The notes under the pieces: generated by a model
Told to the model about the DNA's origin: nothing
The model's database searches: none
The model's input: the letters and a program-made list of their open reading frames with translations, nothing else
Shown here: positions 1 to 7,958 of the stretch, piece after piece
Position numbering within the stretch: position 1 is the stretch's first letter
Layout: every line of letters begins with the position of its first letter
Translations under genes and position numbers: made by a program
Assembly: GCA_022824365.1 (NCBI GenBank)
Contig: JAJEAA010000020.1
Span: forward strand, 248,001-312,000
Length of the DNA stretch: 64,000 nucleotides
Source: Anaerolineae bacterium
GTDB taxonomy: Bacteria; Chloroflexota; Anaerolineae; Aggregatilineales; Phototrophicaceae
Reading direction: 5' to 3'

Positions 1-1125
1 GAAGCGACGCGAGCCGCTCTGGAACTTGCGGCCGAGCGCATTATCGGCAGGGATCCTTGGCAGCTCAACGCGATCTCCGCCACGCTGGGATCCTTGGCGA
101 ACCCGGATGACCGCGGCGCGAGCCCTTGGGATCAGCGTACCTGGGTGCATGTGCAAAGCGCCATCGAGGTCGCTTGCTACGATCTCATGGGCAAGTCGGT
201 TGGGCGTCCGGTCGTCGATTTGCTCGGAGGCGCGGTTCGGGATGCTGTGCCCTTCGCGGCTTATCTCTTCTATAAACACGAGGGCGCTGGCGGCGAATTT
301 GGCTTCGAGCGGGACGAAACTGCGAGCGGCTGGTTCGCTGCGCGTCAAGAGGCGGCGCTTGATCCGGCTGGCATCGTGGCGCAAGCGGAGGCGATGGTCG
401 CGCATTACGGCTTCAAATCCATCAAGCTCAAAGGCGGCGCTTTCGAGCCACAGGTCGAGGTGGATTCGATTCTGGCGCTGCGCGAGGCTTTCGGACCGGA
501 TGTGCCGCTGCGGCTCGATCCCAACGCTATCTGGCGCGCCGATACCGCTATTGAAGCCGGCAAACAACTCGAAGGCGTGCTGGAATATTATGAAGATCCG
601 GTTCGCGGGCAAGAAACTATGGCGGCGGTCGCGCGGGGGCTGGATATTCCGCTGGCGACCAATATGTGCACGACTTCCTTTGCCGATCTGCCCGGCAGCA
701 TCAAACATCAGTCAGAAGCGATCATCCTCTCCGATCATCACTTTTGGGGCGGCTTCCGCCCTTCGCTGGAGTTGGCGCGTTTCTGCGCGGTTTTCGGGCG
801 GGGCCTGTCCATGCACTCGAACAGTCATCTGGGCATCTCGCTGGCGGCGATGGTCCATCTTGCCGCGGCCGTGCCCAACCTGACCTATGATTGCGATACG
901 CATTATCCCTGGCAAGACGGGCATGACCTGCTGGTTGAGCCGCTGCTATTCGAGGACGGCGCTGCGCTAGTGCCAACGGCGCCCGGCTTGGGCATCGAAG
1001 TCGACCGTGATAAGCTGGCGGCGCTGCAGCGGAATTATCTCGCTTGCGGCTTGACCGAGCGGAACGATGAAGTCGAAATGCAAAAGGTCCAACCCGGCTG
1101 GACCTTCCAGCCCACTCGCTGGTGA
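1..1125 (+). CDS. Glucarate dehydratase-like enolase-superfamily enzyme (5' truncated by window)
   Basis: The reading frame is open from base 1, so the N-terminus lies outside the window. About 374 residues are present; glucarate dehydratases have about 440, so some 60-70 residues are missing. Visible enolase-superfamily features in order are SIKLKGG (the KxK pair), RLDPNAIW, EYYEDPV, ATNMCTTSF, LSDHHFWGG and HSNSHLGISLAAMVHLAAA. The last is typical of the glucarate dehydratase (GlucD) subgroup, where His and Asp form the second acid/base dyad. The family takes a proton alpha to a carboxylate of an aldaric acid and eliminates water to give a 2-keto-3-deoxy acid. The next gene, a DapA-fold enzyme, would fit the following step. 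Substrate specificity (glucarate, galactarate or another acid sugar) cannot be read from sequence. The cytoplasmic location is inferred from family. Confidence 0.85.
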   Translation, partial: EATRAALELAAERIIGRDPWQLNAISATLGSLANPDDRGASPWDQRTWVHVQSAIEVACYDLMGKSVGRPVVDLLGGAVRDAVPFAAYLFYKHEGAGGEFGFERDETASGWFAARQEAALDPAGIVAQAEAMVAHYGFKSIKLKGGAFEPQVEVDSILALREAFGPDVPLRLDPNAIWRADTAIEAGKQLEGVLEYYEDPVRGQETMAAVARGLDIPLATNMCTTSFADLPGSIKHQSEAIILSDHHFWGGFRPSLELARFCAVFGRGLSMHSNSHLGISLAAMVHLAAAVPNLTYDCDTHYPWQDGHDLLVEPLLFEDGAALVPTAPGLGIEVDRDKLAALQRNYLACGLTERNDEVEMQKVQPGWTFQPTRW

Positions 1126-1136
1126 AGGTGAGGAAT

Positions 1137-2078
1137 ATGTCTATTGAAAGTCCAGAACTCCTCGACGCGCTCAACAGCGTCATCAGCATCCCGCTTGTGC
1201 CTTTCGCCGGGCGCGACATCGACTTTGACGGGCATGCCAAGAACATCGACTACTTGATGCGCCATAATAGCTTGAGCGGCGGGCGCCCCCGCGTCATCTC
1301 CATCGCCGGCACCAGCCTCATCCACCACATCGGCTACCGCGATCAGGTCAAGCTGATTGATATCGCCGGACAGCGCATGAACGGGCAGGGCGTACTCATG
1401 GCGGCGGTTGCGCCGAACCCGCTGCCGGCCGCGGCTGATCTCATCGCGCAACTGGCCGCGCTGCCGCGCCCGCCTGATGTCACTCTGATCATGCCTCTGA
1501 CCGGGACATACGGGCCCGATGGCCTCTATGAGACACTCATGGCATTTGCCGAGGAGCAGGCGCAGCGGCACGGAGCGCGCTTCCTCTATTATTATCGGCG
1601 TCCGCGGGACCGCGACAGCATCATCCGGCTGATACAGGATTCGTCGCATTTCATCGGCGTCAAGATCGGCACGAACGAAGACGATGTGCCGCCTTTTGTC
1701 GAGGCGCTTGACGAGAGCAAGATTGTCATTTGGGGCATCGGCGACCGCTCAACCGCCGCCGCCGAGATGGGCGCCAAAGGGCATACTTCGGGCATCAATA
1801 TCGTGCTGGCGCGGGCTTCGGACGAGATCAACAATGCGCAGCGCCGCCGGGATTATGAAGCGGCGCGGCAGATCGAAAACGAAATCTCGCCGCTGGAAGA
1901 CATCCGATTCATGAACGAGCGCGCCTACAATTACTCGGCTGTGATGGAAGCGATCAACTGCGCTGGCTTTGATGATGTGGCCGGCGGTAGCGGGGGACCT
2001 TTCAATCCGCCTGTCCCGCCGCGCATCGCCCGCGAAATCGCGCGTATCATGGCTACGTTGGAGCACTATCATTATTAA
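1137..2078 (+). CDS. DapA-fold (dihydrodipicolinate synthase/NAL family) lyase or dehydratase
   Basis: This is a 313-residue TIM-barrel class I aldolase-family protein. The Schiff-base lysine is K176 in IGVKIG, and the family tyrosine lies in FLYYYRRP (about residues 149-156). I chose ATG 1137 because GGTGAGG lies four bases upstream; a GTG at 1122 overlaps the stop of the preceding gene and is less likely. Family members cleave or dehydrate 2-keto acids. Directly after a glucarate-dehydratase-like gene, a role as 5-dehydro-4-deoxyglucarate dehydratase or a 2-keto-3-deoxy-acid aldolase is the best inference. The C-terminal GGSGGPFNPPVPP loop is also typical of KDG dehydratase-type members. 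Its operon includes the upstream gene; a repeat follows it. Confidence 0.8.
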   Translation: MSIESPELLDALNSVISIPLVPFAGRDIDFDGHAKNIDYLMRHNSLSGGRPRVISIAGTSLIHHIGYRDQVKLIDIAGQRMNGQGVLMAAVAPNPLPAAADLIAQLAALPRPPDVTLIMPLTGTYGPDGLYETLMAFAEEQAQRHGARFLYYYRRPRDRDSIIRLIQDSSHFIGVKIGTNEDDVPPFVEALDESKIVIWGIGDRSTAAAEMGAKGHTSGINIVLARASDEINNAQRRRDYEAARQIENEISPLEDIRFMNERAYNYSAVMEAINCAGFDDVAGGSGGPFNPPVPPRIAREIARIMATLEHYHY

Positions 2079-2091
2079 TGTAAGGAACTTC

Positions 2092-2165
2092 GTAGGGGCG
2101 GCCCGGTAGGTCTCCCGAAAATGTACGCTACTGTCGCTGCGGGCGATACAAGTATCGCCCCTACA
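2092..2165. repeat. Family B palindromic repeat (GTAGGGGCG...CGCCCCTAC)
   Basis: The two ends, GTAGGGGCG and CGCCCCTAC, are inverted complements, with imperfect complementarity inward. Related sequences occur at 7868-7937, 33410-33438, 36370-36396 and 50324-50349. It fills the gap between the DapA-fold gene and the next dehydratase and can form a long hairpin in RNA. Confidence 0.75.
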
Positions 2166-2203
2166 TCTTCACTTTGTGGACAGAATATATGCGAGGATTT
2201 GAA

Positions 2204-3367
2204 ATGAAAATCACCGACGTGCAGGCTTGTGTCATCGGCCGGCAAGAACCCGATAGCGGCGGCAGCGTTTGGACCTTCGTCCGCGTCTACACCGACGAAG
2301 GCATCAGCGGCACGGGCGAGTGCAACTCGGGCGGTCCCGGATTCTCCGGCTTCGCCACCAAAGCCGCCATCCTGGCTTTGCGCGACCTGATCATCGGCGA
2401 AGACCCATTCAACATCAACCTCATCTATGAGAAGCTGCGCCGGGCTGGGCGTTATGGCGGCGCGAGCAACGCGCCTCTGATCTTCGCCCTCACCGGCATC
2501 GATAACGCTCTGCATGACATCGTGGGCAAGGCGCTGGGCGTGCCGGTCTATAAGCTGCTCGGCGGCAAGTTCCGCGATCAGATCCGCCTCTATGCCGATT
2601 GCCACTTCGGTGAAGAAGACAGCCCGGCTTCCTTCGGCGATAAGGCGCTGGAAGCGGTGGCCGAGGGCTATGGCGCGGTCAAGTTCGATGTCGACTACAC
2701 CGGGCGCGGCAAGCTTGATGCCTACAATTGGACTGTCGGCGCCCAGGAGATGACCCATATCATCAGTCTGGTCGAAGGCGTCCGCGAAGCCATCGGCTTT
2801 GAAATTGACCTGGCTGTTGATTGCCACGGCCACTTTGATCTGCCCTCCGCCATCACCCTGGCGCGCGCGCTCGAACCCCTGCGCCTGCTCTGGCTGGAAG
2901 AGCCGGTGCCGGCTGAAAATGTCGATGCTCTGGCGCAAGTCCGCGCCGCAACTTCCACCGTCATCTGCACTGGCGAGAACCAATACACCCGCTTTGAATT
3001 CCTGGAGCTATTCGCGAAAGGCGCTTGTGATGTGATCATGCCCGATTTGGCGAAAGCCGGCGGCATTGCCGAAGGAAAGCGCATCGCTGACCTGGCTGAC
3101 GCGCACTATATCCCGATCGCGCCGCACAATGTCTCCTCGCCGCTGGGCATGATGGCCGCTTGCCATGTCCTGGCCGCTGTGCCCAACTTCCTCTTCCTGG
3201 AATTCCACGCCCGCTCGATCGCCTGGTGGAGCGAGCTCTGCGATGGCGACAAACCCTTCGTGAAAGATGGTTTCATGACCGTTTCCGAGGCGCCCGGCAT
3301 CGGCGTCGAGCTCAATGACAAAGTAGCGAAAACGCTGCTTTGGAATGGGGATACGTATTTTGATTAA
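2204..3367 (+). CDS. Mandelate racemase/galactonate dehydratase-like enolase-superfamily enzyme
   Basis: This is a 387-residue acid-sugar dehydratase of the enolase superfamily. N-terminal capping domain: KITDVQACVIGRQ to about residue 120. Barrel motifs: K160-F-D162 in VKFDVDY, DCHGHFD, WLEEPVP, CTGENQYTR and APHNVSSPLG. This order and the WLEEP/GEN/PHN signatures match D-galactonate/mannonate dehydratase-like members that remove water from aldonic acids in a Mg-dependent reaction. ATG 2204 is preceded by GAGG at 2191-2194; an upstream TTG at 2174 would add a non-family extension and lies close to the repeat. It is the second enolase-superfamily enzyme in this sugar-acid segment. The exact substrate is unknown. 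Confidence 0.85.
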   Translation: MKITDVQACVIGRQEPDSGGSVWTFVRVYTDEGISGTGECNSGGPGFSGFATKAAILALRDLIIGEDPFNINLIYEKLRRAGRYGGASNAPLIFALTGIDNALHDIVGKALGVPVYKLLGGKFRDQIRLYADCHFGEEDSPASFGDKALEAVAEGYGAVKFDVDYTGRGKLDAYNWTVGAQEMTHIISLVEGVREAIGFEIDLAVDCHGHFDLPSAITLARALEPLRLLWLEEPVPAENVDALAQVRAATSTVICTGENQYTRFEFLELFAKGACDVIMPDLAKAGGIAEGKRIADLADAHYIPIAPHNVSSPLGMMAACHVLAAVPNFLFLEFHARSIAWWSELCDGDKPFVKDGFMTVSEAPGIGVELNDKVAKTLLWNGDTYFD

Positions 3368-3372
3368 GTGGC

Positions 3373-3412
3373 TTGCAAGCTGACCGGCTGCCCGCTATCA
3401 CAGGCGCGCGCG
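3373..3412 (-). pseudogene. 3' remnant of a second Gfo/Idh/MocA dehydrogenase gene
   Basis: Read on the minus strand this segment translates as RACDSGQPVSLQ, against RACDGGQPVKL-stop at the end of the intact dehydrogenase gene that begins 128 bases to the right. Nucleotide identity is clear with one single-base gap. The homology stops at a family A repeat (3416-3451). With the 5' remnant at 5844-5963 it suggests that one copy of the gene was split. Confidence 0.6.
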
Positions 3413-3415
3413 TGC

Positions 3416-3451
3416 ACCCCCCTCAATCCCCCCATAGCAATGTGGGGAAGC
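3416..3451. repeat. Family A G/C-run palindrome
   Basis: The sequence CCCCCCTCAATCCCCCCAT is followed by GCAATGTGGGGAAGC. It belongs to the same family as the in-gene copies at 18764-18812 and 46834-46870 and sits exactly at the edge of the dehydrogenase remnant. Confidence 0.7.
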
Positions 3452-3540
3452 CACTCTCGCGCAGGATCAGCTTGGAATTTCTGGTGATGCAATTGCCCGC
3501 CGAAGAGATAGCGGGATGAGGGCTTTGAGCAGGTGAAGCC

Positions 3541-4557
3541 TTAGAGCTTGACTGGCTGACCGCCGTCGCAGGCGCGGACGATGCCGAAAACCAATTCCAT
3601 GGTGTGGATATTGTCTTGCGCGGTGGTGGCTGTTTGCCCGCCTGCTGTCACCGCTTCGTAGAATTCTTGCAGCAGATAATCCTGCCCCTCGCGCTCCATG
3701 TCGATCAGCGGGACGTCTTCCGGCAGGGCATGTTGGTTGACCAGCGCGCCCGGTCCCTCGCCGACGCTCAGCAGCCGCTGCACAGTCACGCGATCGTCCC
3801 GCGCCAGCAGCACGCCGCGCTCGCATTCAAAGCGCCAGTTGGCGTTCCAGCTAGTCTCCAGCGCCTGCGAACACCAGGAGCCGGCATAGCTCGCCTGGGC
3901 GCCGTTGGCGAAGCTGATCTGAACGGCGGCGCTGGCGTCGCCGGCGAACCAGCTCCAGGGCGGGTTCCAGCTGACGGCGTGGATGGTCTGCGCGTCTCCC
4001 CCTAGGAAGAAACGCATCAGATCAAAGTGATGGATGGACATGTCGATGATCAGGGGGTGAGACATCTCTTCGCGGAAGCCGCCGAAATGCGGTCCTTTGT
4101 AGAATTCGGCTGCGACCGCCGCGACCGCGCCAAGCTCGCCACGTTCCAGCACGCGCTTCACGGTCTGCGTCAGCGGCCGATAGCGGTAATTCTGCGCCAC
4201 GCTGCATAAGACGCCCGTGTCTTCCGCAGCAGCGGCGATGGCCCGGGCCTCGTCCAGCGTGCCGGCCAGCGGTTTTTCTTGCAGCACGGGCAAGCCGGCT
4301 TCCAAAGCATATACCGTCAGCTCGCGATGGAATTGCGGCGGCGTTATATTGATCACGGCGTCGGCGTCTACTTGTTCCAGCGCGGCCGGCAGTGAGGCGA
4401 AAATCACCGATTGGTCGAGGCTGTAGGCGTGGGCTTGAGCGCGGGCGATCTCGGGGTTGATCTCGACAAAACCGGCATACTCGACTTGCGGCGAACGCTG
4501 CACGGCTCCCAGCCAGGCATTGCCCATGCCCCCGATGCCCACTTGTATGACTTTCAT
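3541..4557 (-). CDS. Gfo/Idh/MocA-family NAD(P)-dependent oxidoreductase
   Basis: This is a 338-residue, full-length member of the family. The N-terminal Rossmann motif is VIQVGIGGMGNAW. The VLQEKPLAG segment (about residue 92) carries the EKP motif that positions nicotinamide and substrate. The C-terminal alpha/beta domain contains the substrate-side histidine region DMSIHHFDLMRFF. Family members oxidise or reduce a hydroxyl on sugars, inositols or sugar acids. It lies downstream, on the same strand, of a ribose-type importer, so it probably acts on the imported sugar. Pieces of a second copy lie on either side of the segment (3373-3412 and 5844-5963), so this gene is the survivor of a duplication. 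Confidence 0.85.
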   Translation of the reverse strand: MKVIQVGIGGMGNAWLGAVQRSPQVEYAGFVEINPEIARAQAHAYSLDQSVIFASLPAALEQVDADAVINITPPQFHRELTVYALEAGLPVLQEKPLAGTLDEARAIAAAAEDTGVLCSVAQNYRYRPLTQTVKRVLERGELGAVAAVAAEFYKGPHFGGFREEMSHPLIIDMSIHHFDLMRFFLGGDAQTIHAVSWNPPWSWFAGDASAAVQISFANGAQASYAGSWCSQALETSWNANWRFECERGVLLARDDRVTVQRLLSVGEGPGALVNQHALPEDVPLIDMEREGQDYLLQEFYEAVTAGGQTATTAQDNIHTMELVFGIVRACDGGQPVKL

Positions 4558-4626
4558 CGAAATGATTTCCTTATAACGACATCGGACATTGTTTCTTCGT
4601 AATCGTTGGTTCCAGCCGGAGAGACT

Positions 4627-5703
4627 TCATCTATACGGCGTTCCGGCTGTCAGGGCGGCGCGGGCGTCAATCGTTGCTTGGAAGCAAGGCTCGTGGTCAA
4701 ATTCGCCGGTTTCCGGATCAATGTCATCGCCATGATGGTGACACGCCTCGTGCGCCAAGACGCCGGCGACACCATAAAGAGCTCCTGGCATTCCTTCTTC
4801 CTTAACGCAACTGCCCAACGATGTTCTGCCAGTACCGACATAGGCGAGGCCACAGGCGATATGATCCGGTGCATGTTCTTCGATCACGCTTGTTACGCTG
4901 ACGATGTATATATAGAGCGCTGGCGCCTTGTGTTCCATGAGGTTTAGCGATTCGGTCACCAAATGAATGAAGGCTTCTGATCCCTCAATGCGCGGCCTGG
5001 ACGCATGAGTAACAGAGAATGGAGGTTGCGCGCCGCAGTGTCCGTTCTGGCGCGCCCAATATCCGTCTATCCATTCTTGTTCCGTCGTGCATTGTCGATC
5101 TACGAAACAGCAGTTGTCGATGTCTGATGGCGGAGTCGTCGTCGGCGCGGTGGAGCCTGTGTCGACGAATCTGTTGGGAATCGTCACTCGGACCCGTTCC
5201 GTATCGGCCAACCAGCCCAGGCTGATTTTCAGCCAGCACCATTTTACGCCGACGGTTTTCTGGGTGACGGTGAAAGTATCGCCGGCTTGGGCGCTGGTCA
5301 CCACCGGACTGCTGGTCGTGGGGGATTCGCGGATGTTCATTGGTCCGGTAATGGTCGCCGTTTCCCCCTTCAAACAGGGCGGTTGCCCCGCGCCAGTCGC
5401 TTCTTTTTTCGCTCCAGAAAATGTATCGCTAATCACCAGCGGATCGTAAATCAGCCAGCCTTGATTCGTTTGCAGCCAGCAGCTCGAGTTTGCGCGTTTC
5501 GAGTGGATGATGACGAGACCTTCGCCCACCAGCGTATACCTTACAACCGCTCCGCTTGATTGCGGTGAATCTCTGATCGTTGCCGGCTCGCGGGTGTATA
5601 CCACTCTACGCGAGAAGCAACCCGCCGCGCTGACCGCGGATGGTTCAATAGCGATTGGCAGCATCGCCCAAAGCAAGAATAGCCAGATAGACCTTACGAT
5701 CAT
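4627..5703 (-). CDS. Secreted SH3-repeat protein with C-terminal HExxH-like metalloprotease motif
   Basis: This 358-residue protein has an N-terminal signal peptide (IWLFLLWAMLPIAIEPSAVSAAG). Two bacterial SH3-like segments follow: about residues 30-90 (TREPATIRDSPQSSGAVV..WLQTNQGWL) and about 108-170 (ATITGPMNIRESPTTSSPVV..WLKISLGWL). A Cys-rich linker (DNCCFVDRQC) comes next. The C-terminal domain carries HEACHHHGDD, which matches the HExxH zinc-binding pattern and has DHEPC downstream. It likely acts outside the membrane as a cell-wall-associated peptidase-like protein; catalysis is not proven. It sits between an intact dehydrogenase and a truncated copy of the same gene, which suggests later insertion. 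Its base composition is lower in GC than its neighbours. Confidence 0.7.
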   Translation of the reverse strand: MIVRSIWLFLLWAMLPIAIEPSAVSAAGCFSRRVVYTREPATIRDSPQSSGAVVRYTLVGEGLVIIHSKRANSSCWLQTNQGWLIYDPLVISDTFSGAKKEATGAGQPPCLKGETATITGPMNIRESPTTSSPVVTSAQAGDTFTVTQKTVGVKWCWLKISLGWLADTERVRVTIPNRFVDTGSTAPTTTPPSDIDNCCFVDRQCTTEQEWIDGYWARQNGHCGAQPPFSVTHASRPRIEGSEAFIHLVTESLNLMEHKAPALYIYIVSVTSVIEEHAPDHIACGLAYVGTGRTSLGSCVKEEGMPGALYGVAGVLAHEACHHHGDDIDPETGEFDHEPCFQATIDARAALTAGTPYR

Positions 5704-5843
5704 TTACGTTTAGTCAATCAGAGAGAAAGCCAAAGATCCCGCGTAGTCTAGCAGGTTCAGACGACAACTGCCAATCATAGACGCCCGCGCGTGTGTGAAG
5801 GATTTTGCAGCCGACGCGTGTACGGAGCGCGCTCTAGCCGATT

Positions 5844-5963
5844 GGCGCGGGCGATCTCTGGGTTGATCTCGACCAATGCGGCGTACTCGACCTGCGGCGA
5901 GCGCTGAACGGCGCCCAGCCAGGCATTGCCCATGCCGCCGATGCCCACTTGAATGACGCGCAT
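5844..5963 (-). pseudogene. 5' remnant of a Gfo/Idh/MocA dehydrogenase gene
   Basis: Forty codons starting at ATG 5963 read VIQVGIGGMGNAWLGAVQRS and on to INPEIARA, nearly identical to the first 40 codons of the intact gene at 3541-4557. Then homology ends abruptly (5843) and the frame runs into unrelated sequence. It lies 45 bases after the permease stop, exactly where a third gene of the importer operon would start. The missing middle and end are consistent with disruption by the 3416-5843 segment. Confidence 0.75.
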
Positions 5964-6007
5964 AGCCAATCCTCGTAAAAAAGTCTGTGAGAATTCGCAG
6001 CGTTGGC

Positions 6008-7036
6008 TCAACGCACGCGCCCGCCGTTGAAGCGCTGGAAGATCAGCGACAGGATGATGATCAGACCGTAGAAGAATTGGGTGAAGAAACCGGTCAAGCC
6101 GGCCGCGATCACGCCAGTCTCGATGAAGGCGACGATGGAGGTGCCGATCATGCCGCCGAAGACGGTGCCGATGCCGCCCCAGGTGGGCGTCCCGCCGACG
6201 AACAGGCCTGCCAGCACGGGCAGCAGCAAGCCATCGCCGGTGGTGGGCCACCAGACGAAGTTGATCATCACCGAGAAGATGCCGGCCAGCGCCGCGCCGA
6301 CGCCGGTGAATACGAAGACCAGGATGCGCGTGCGATTAACATCAATGCCCATCTCGGCGGCGCTCTCGGGATTGTCGCCGACGCAATGCACGCGCACGCC
6401 GAAGCTATGCCGGTTATACAGGAAGATGCCAAGGGCGGTGAATGCCAGCGCCCACAGCATTTGATTGGGGATGCCCTGATTGCCGGCGATGATGATCGTA
6501 TCGTCGGCCATGATGGTGTGAATCAGGGCGCCGCGGATTTCGGGGATGGCGATGGAGAAGCCCTCGACCAGGATATTGATGAAACCGCGCAGGAAAAAGT
6601 TCATGCCCAGGGTGGCGACGAGCGCTGACAAGCCGATGCGGACGACCAAAATGCCGTTGACGAAACCCAGCGCTGCGCCGACGATTAGCGCGGCGGCTAT
6701 GCCGATCAACGGGTCGCCGCCTTGGTCGACGATTGAGACGAAGGCGTAAGACGAAAGCCCGACGACCGAGGGAAAGGACAGGTCAATCTCGCCGGCGGTC
6801 ACTACAAATACCAGCGGCACGACCAGAAATATCGACACGGGCAGGGCGATCATGACCGAGCGGTAGGTCTTGAATTGCGTGAAGACGTCAGTATTGGCCA
6901 TGGTGAAGCCGATCAGCATGACGATCAGAAAGAGGGTCGAGGTGAGGGCGCGGCGATTATTGCGCAGCCACTTGACCAGCCCGCTGGCGTCTTCGCGCGC
7001 GATCTGCTGGCCGCCGCCGGTTCCGCTTCCGATCAT
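6008..7036 (-). CDS. Ribose-type sugar ABC transporter permease
   Basis: This is a 342-residue integral membrane protein of the RbsC/branched-chain permease family. It has a cytoplasmic N-terminus, then about eight to ten hydrophobic helices. The family motif TAGEIDLSFPSVVGLSSY corresponds to TGGIDLSVGS in RbsC. GIDVNRTRILVFVFTGVGAALAG corresponds to the cytoplasmic coupling loop. It follows the ATPase gene with a 16-base gap and is the third gene of a binding-protein/ATPase/permease operon on the minus strand. The substrate is probably a monosaccharide or polyol; the adjacent Gfo/Idh dehydrogenase supports this. Confidence 0.9.
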   Translation of the reverse strand: MIGSGTGGGQQIAREDASGLVKWLRNNRRALTSTLFLIVMLIGFTMANTDVFTQFKTYRSVMIALPVSIFLVVPLVFVVTAGEIDLSFPSVVGLSSYAFVSIVDQGGDPLIGIAAALIVGAALGFVNGILVVRIGLSALVATLGMNFFLRGFINILVEGFSIAIPEIRGALIHTIMADDTIIIAGNQGIPNQMLWALAFTALGIFLYNRHSFGVRVHCVGDNPESAAEMGIDVNRTRILVFVFTGVGAALAGIFSVMINFVWWPTTGDGLLLPVLAGLFVGGTPTWGGIGTVFGGMIGTSIVAFIETGVIAAGLTGFFTQFFYGLIIILSLIFQRFNGGRVR

Positions 7037-7052
7037 GGATGCTGTCTCCTGC

Positions 7053-7838
7053 CTAGGCGGGCGAGGCGTCCGCCGCGTGGCCCAATTCGGCGATTTCTTG
7101 CATGTGCTTGATGAGAACTTCGGGCGCTGGAATGTTGCTTTTGTCTTCGGTCATGACAACTTTGCCGCGGTCCAGCACCACAAAGCGGTCAGCGACGTCG
7201 TAGACGTGATAGATATTGTGGCCGATAAAAATAATTGAGCGGCCGCGCGCCCGGACGTTTTCGATGAAGCCGAATACTTTGGCGGTCTCAACCAGCGATA
7301 GCGCCGTGGTCGGCTCGTCCAGGACGATCAGGTCGGCGTCGAAATAGAGCGCCCGCGCGATGGCCACGCCTTGGCGTTCGCCGCCGGAGAGCGTCGCCAC
7401 CGGCGAATCGGGGTCGAAGACTTTGGAGGTGAAGCCGATTTCGCGCATGAGGCGATTGGCTTCTTGGTACTGCCGATTGACTTTGATAATGCCGAAGCGG
7501 TTCTTGATCTCGCGGCCCATAAAGATATTGCGGGTGATGGTCTGCTGCGGCGCCAGGGCGCGGTCCTGGTAGACGGTCTCAATGCCGGCGTCGCGGGACT
7601 TGGCGGCGTTCCAATTCCGGACTTCGCGCCCACGCACGATGATCTGTCCGCTGTCCGGCGGGTGCACGCCGGAAAGGATCTTGATCAGGGTGGACTTGCC
7701 GGCGCCGTTATCACCGATCAGCCCGACCACCTCGCCTGGGCGCACGCCGAAGCTGATGCCATCCACGGCGTTTACGTTGCCGAAGGATTTGGTCACGTTG
7801 CGCAATTCAATGATGAAGTCGTTGTGCTTCTGCTTCAT
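7053..7838 (-). CDS. Sugar ABC transporter ATP-binding protein (single-domain RbsA-like)
   Basis: The protein has 261 residues with Walker A GDNGAGKST (about residue 40), ABC signature LSGGERQGVAIARAL and Walker B LIVLDEPTTAL, followed by the H-loop IFIGHNIYHV. It energises the ribose-type permease. Unlike E. coli RbsA (about 500 residues, two nucleotide-binding domains) it has only one domain, so the transporter probably uses a homodimer. I chose ATG 7838 (MKQKHNDFIIELRNVTKSFG). The longer frame up to 7943 runs through a palindromic repeat and is not credible protein. Confidence 0.88.
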   Translation of the reverse strand: MKQKHNDFIIELRNVTKSFGNVNAVDGISFGVRPGEVVGLIGDNGAGKSTLIKILSGVHPPDSGQIIVRGREVRNWNAAKSRDAGIETVYQDRALAPQQTITRNIFMGREIKNRFGIIKVNRQYQEANRLMREIGFTSKVFDPDSPVATLSGGERQGVAIARALYFDADLIVLDEPTTALSLVETAKVFGFIENVRARGRSIIFIGHNIYHVYDVADRFVVLDRGKVVMTEDKSNIPAPEVLIKHMQEIAELGHAADASPA

Positions 7839-7867
7839 GTCTTGAAACCTGCCGGCAATATATGCGC

Positions 7868-7937
7868 AGGGGCGACCCGCCGAGTCGCCCTTGATTGACT
7901 TGGTATCGCGGCGGGCGACCCAATGGATCGCCCCTAC
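7868..7937. repeat. Family B palindromic repeat between binding-protein and ATPase genes
   Basis: The repeat begins AGGGGCGACCCG and ends CGCCCCTAC, with two nested palindromes (GGGCGACCC..). In mRNA it forms a hairpin exactly between the binding-protein gene and the ATPase gene, so it can protect the upstream message or reduce downstream expression. Confidence 0.75.
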
Positions 7938-7958
7938 AATCATTACCTACAGCTTGAC

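Noticed and set aside
5964..6251. N-terminal extension of the dehydrogenase 5' remnant on the minus strand
   Set aside because: The extension runs through the permease gene in another frame; only the 40-codon segment from ATG 5963 has homology.
7839..7943. Longer start for the ABC ATPase gene
   Set aside because: The extra codons are inside a family B palindrome; ATG 7838 gives the family N-terminus.
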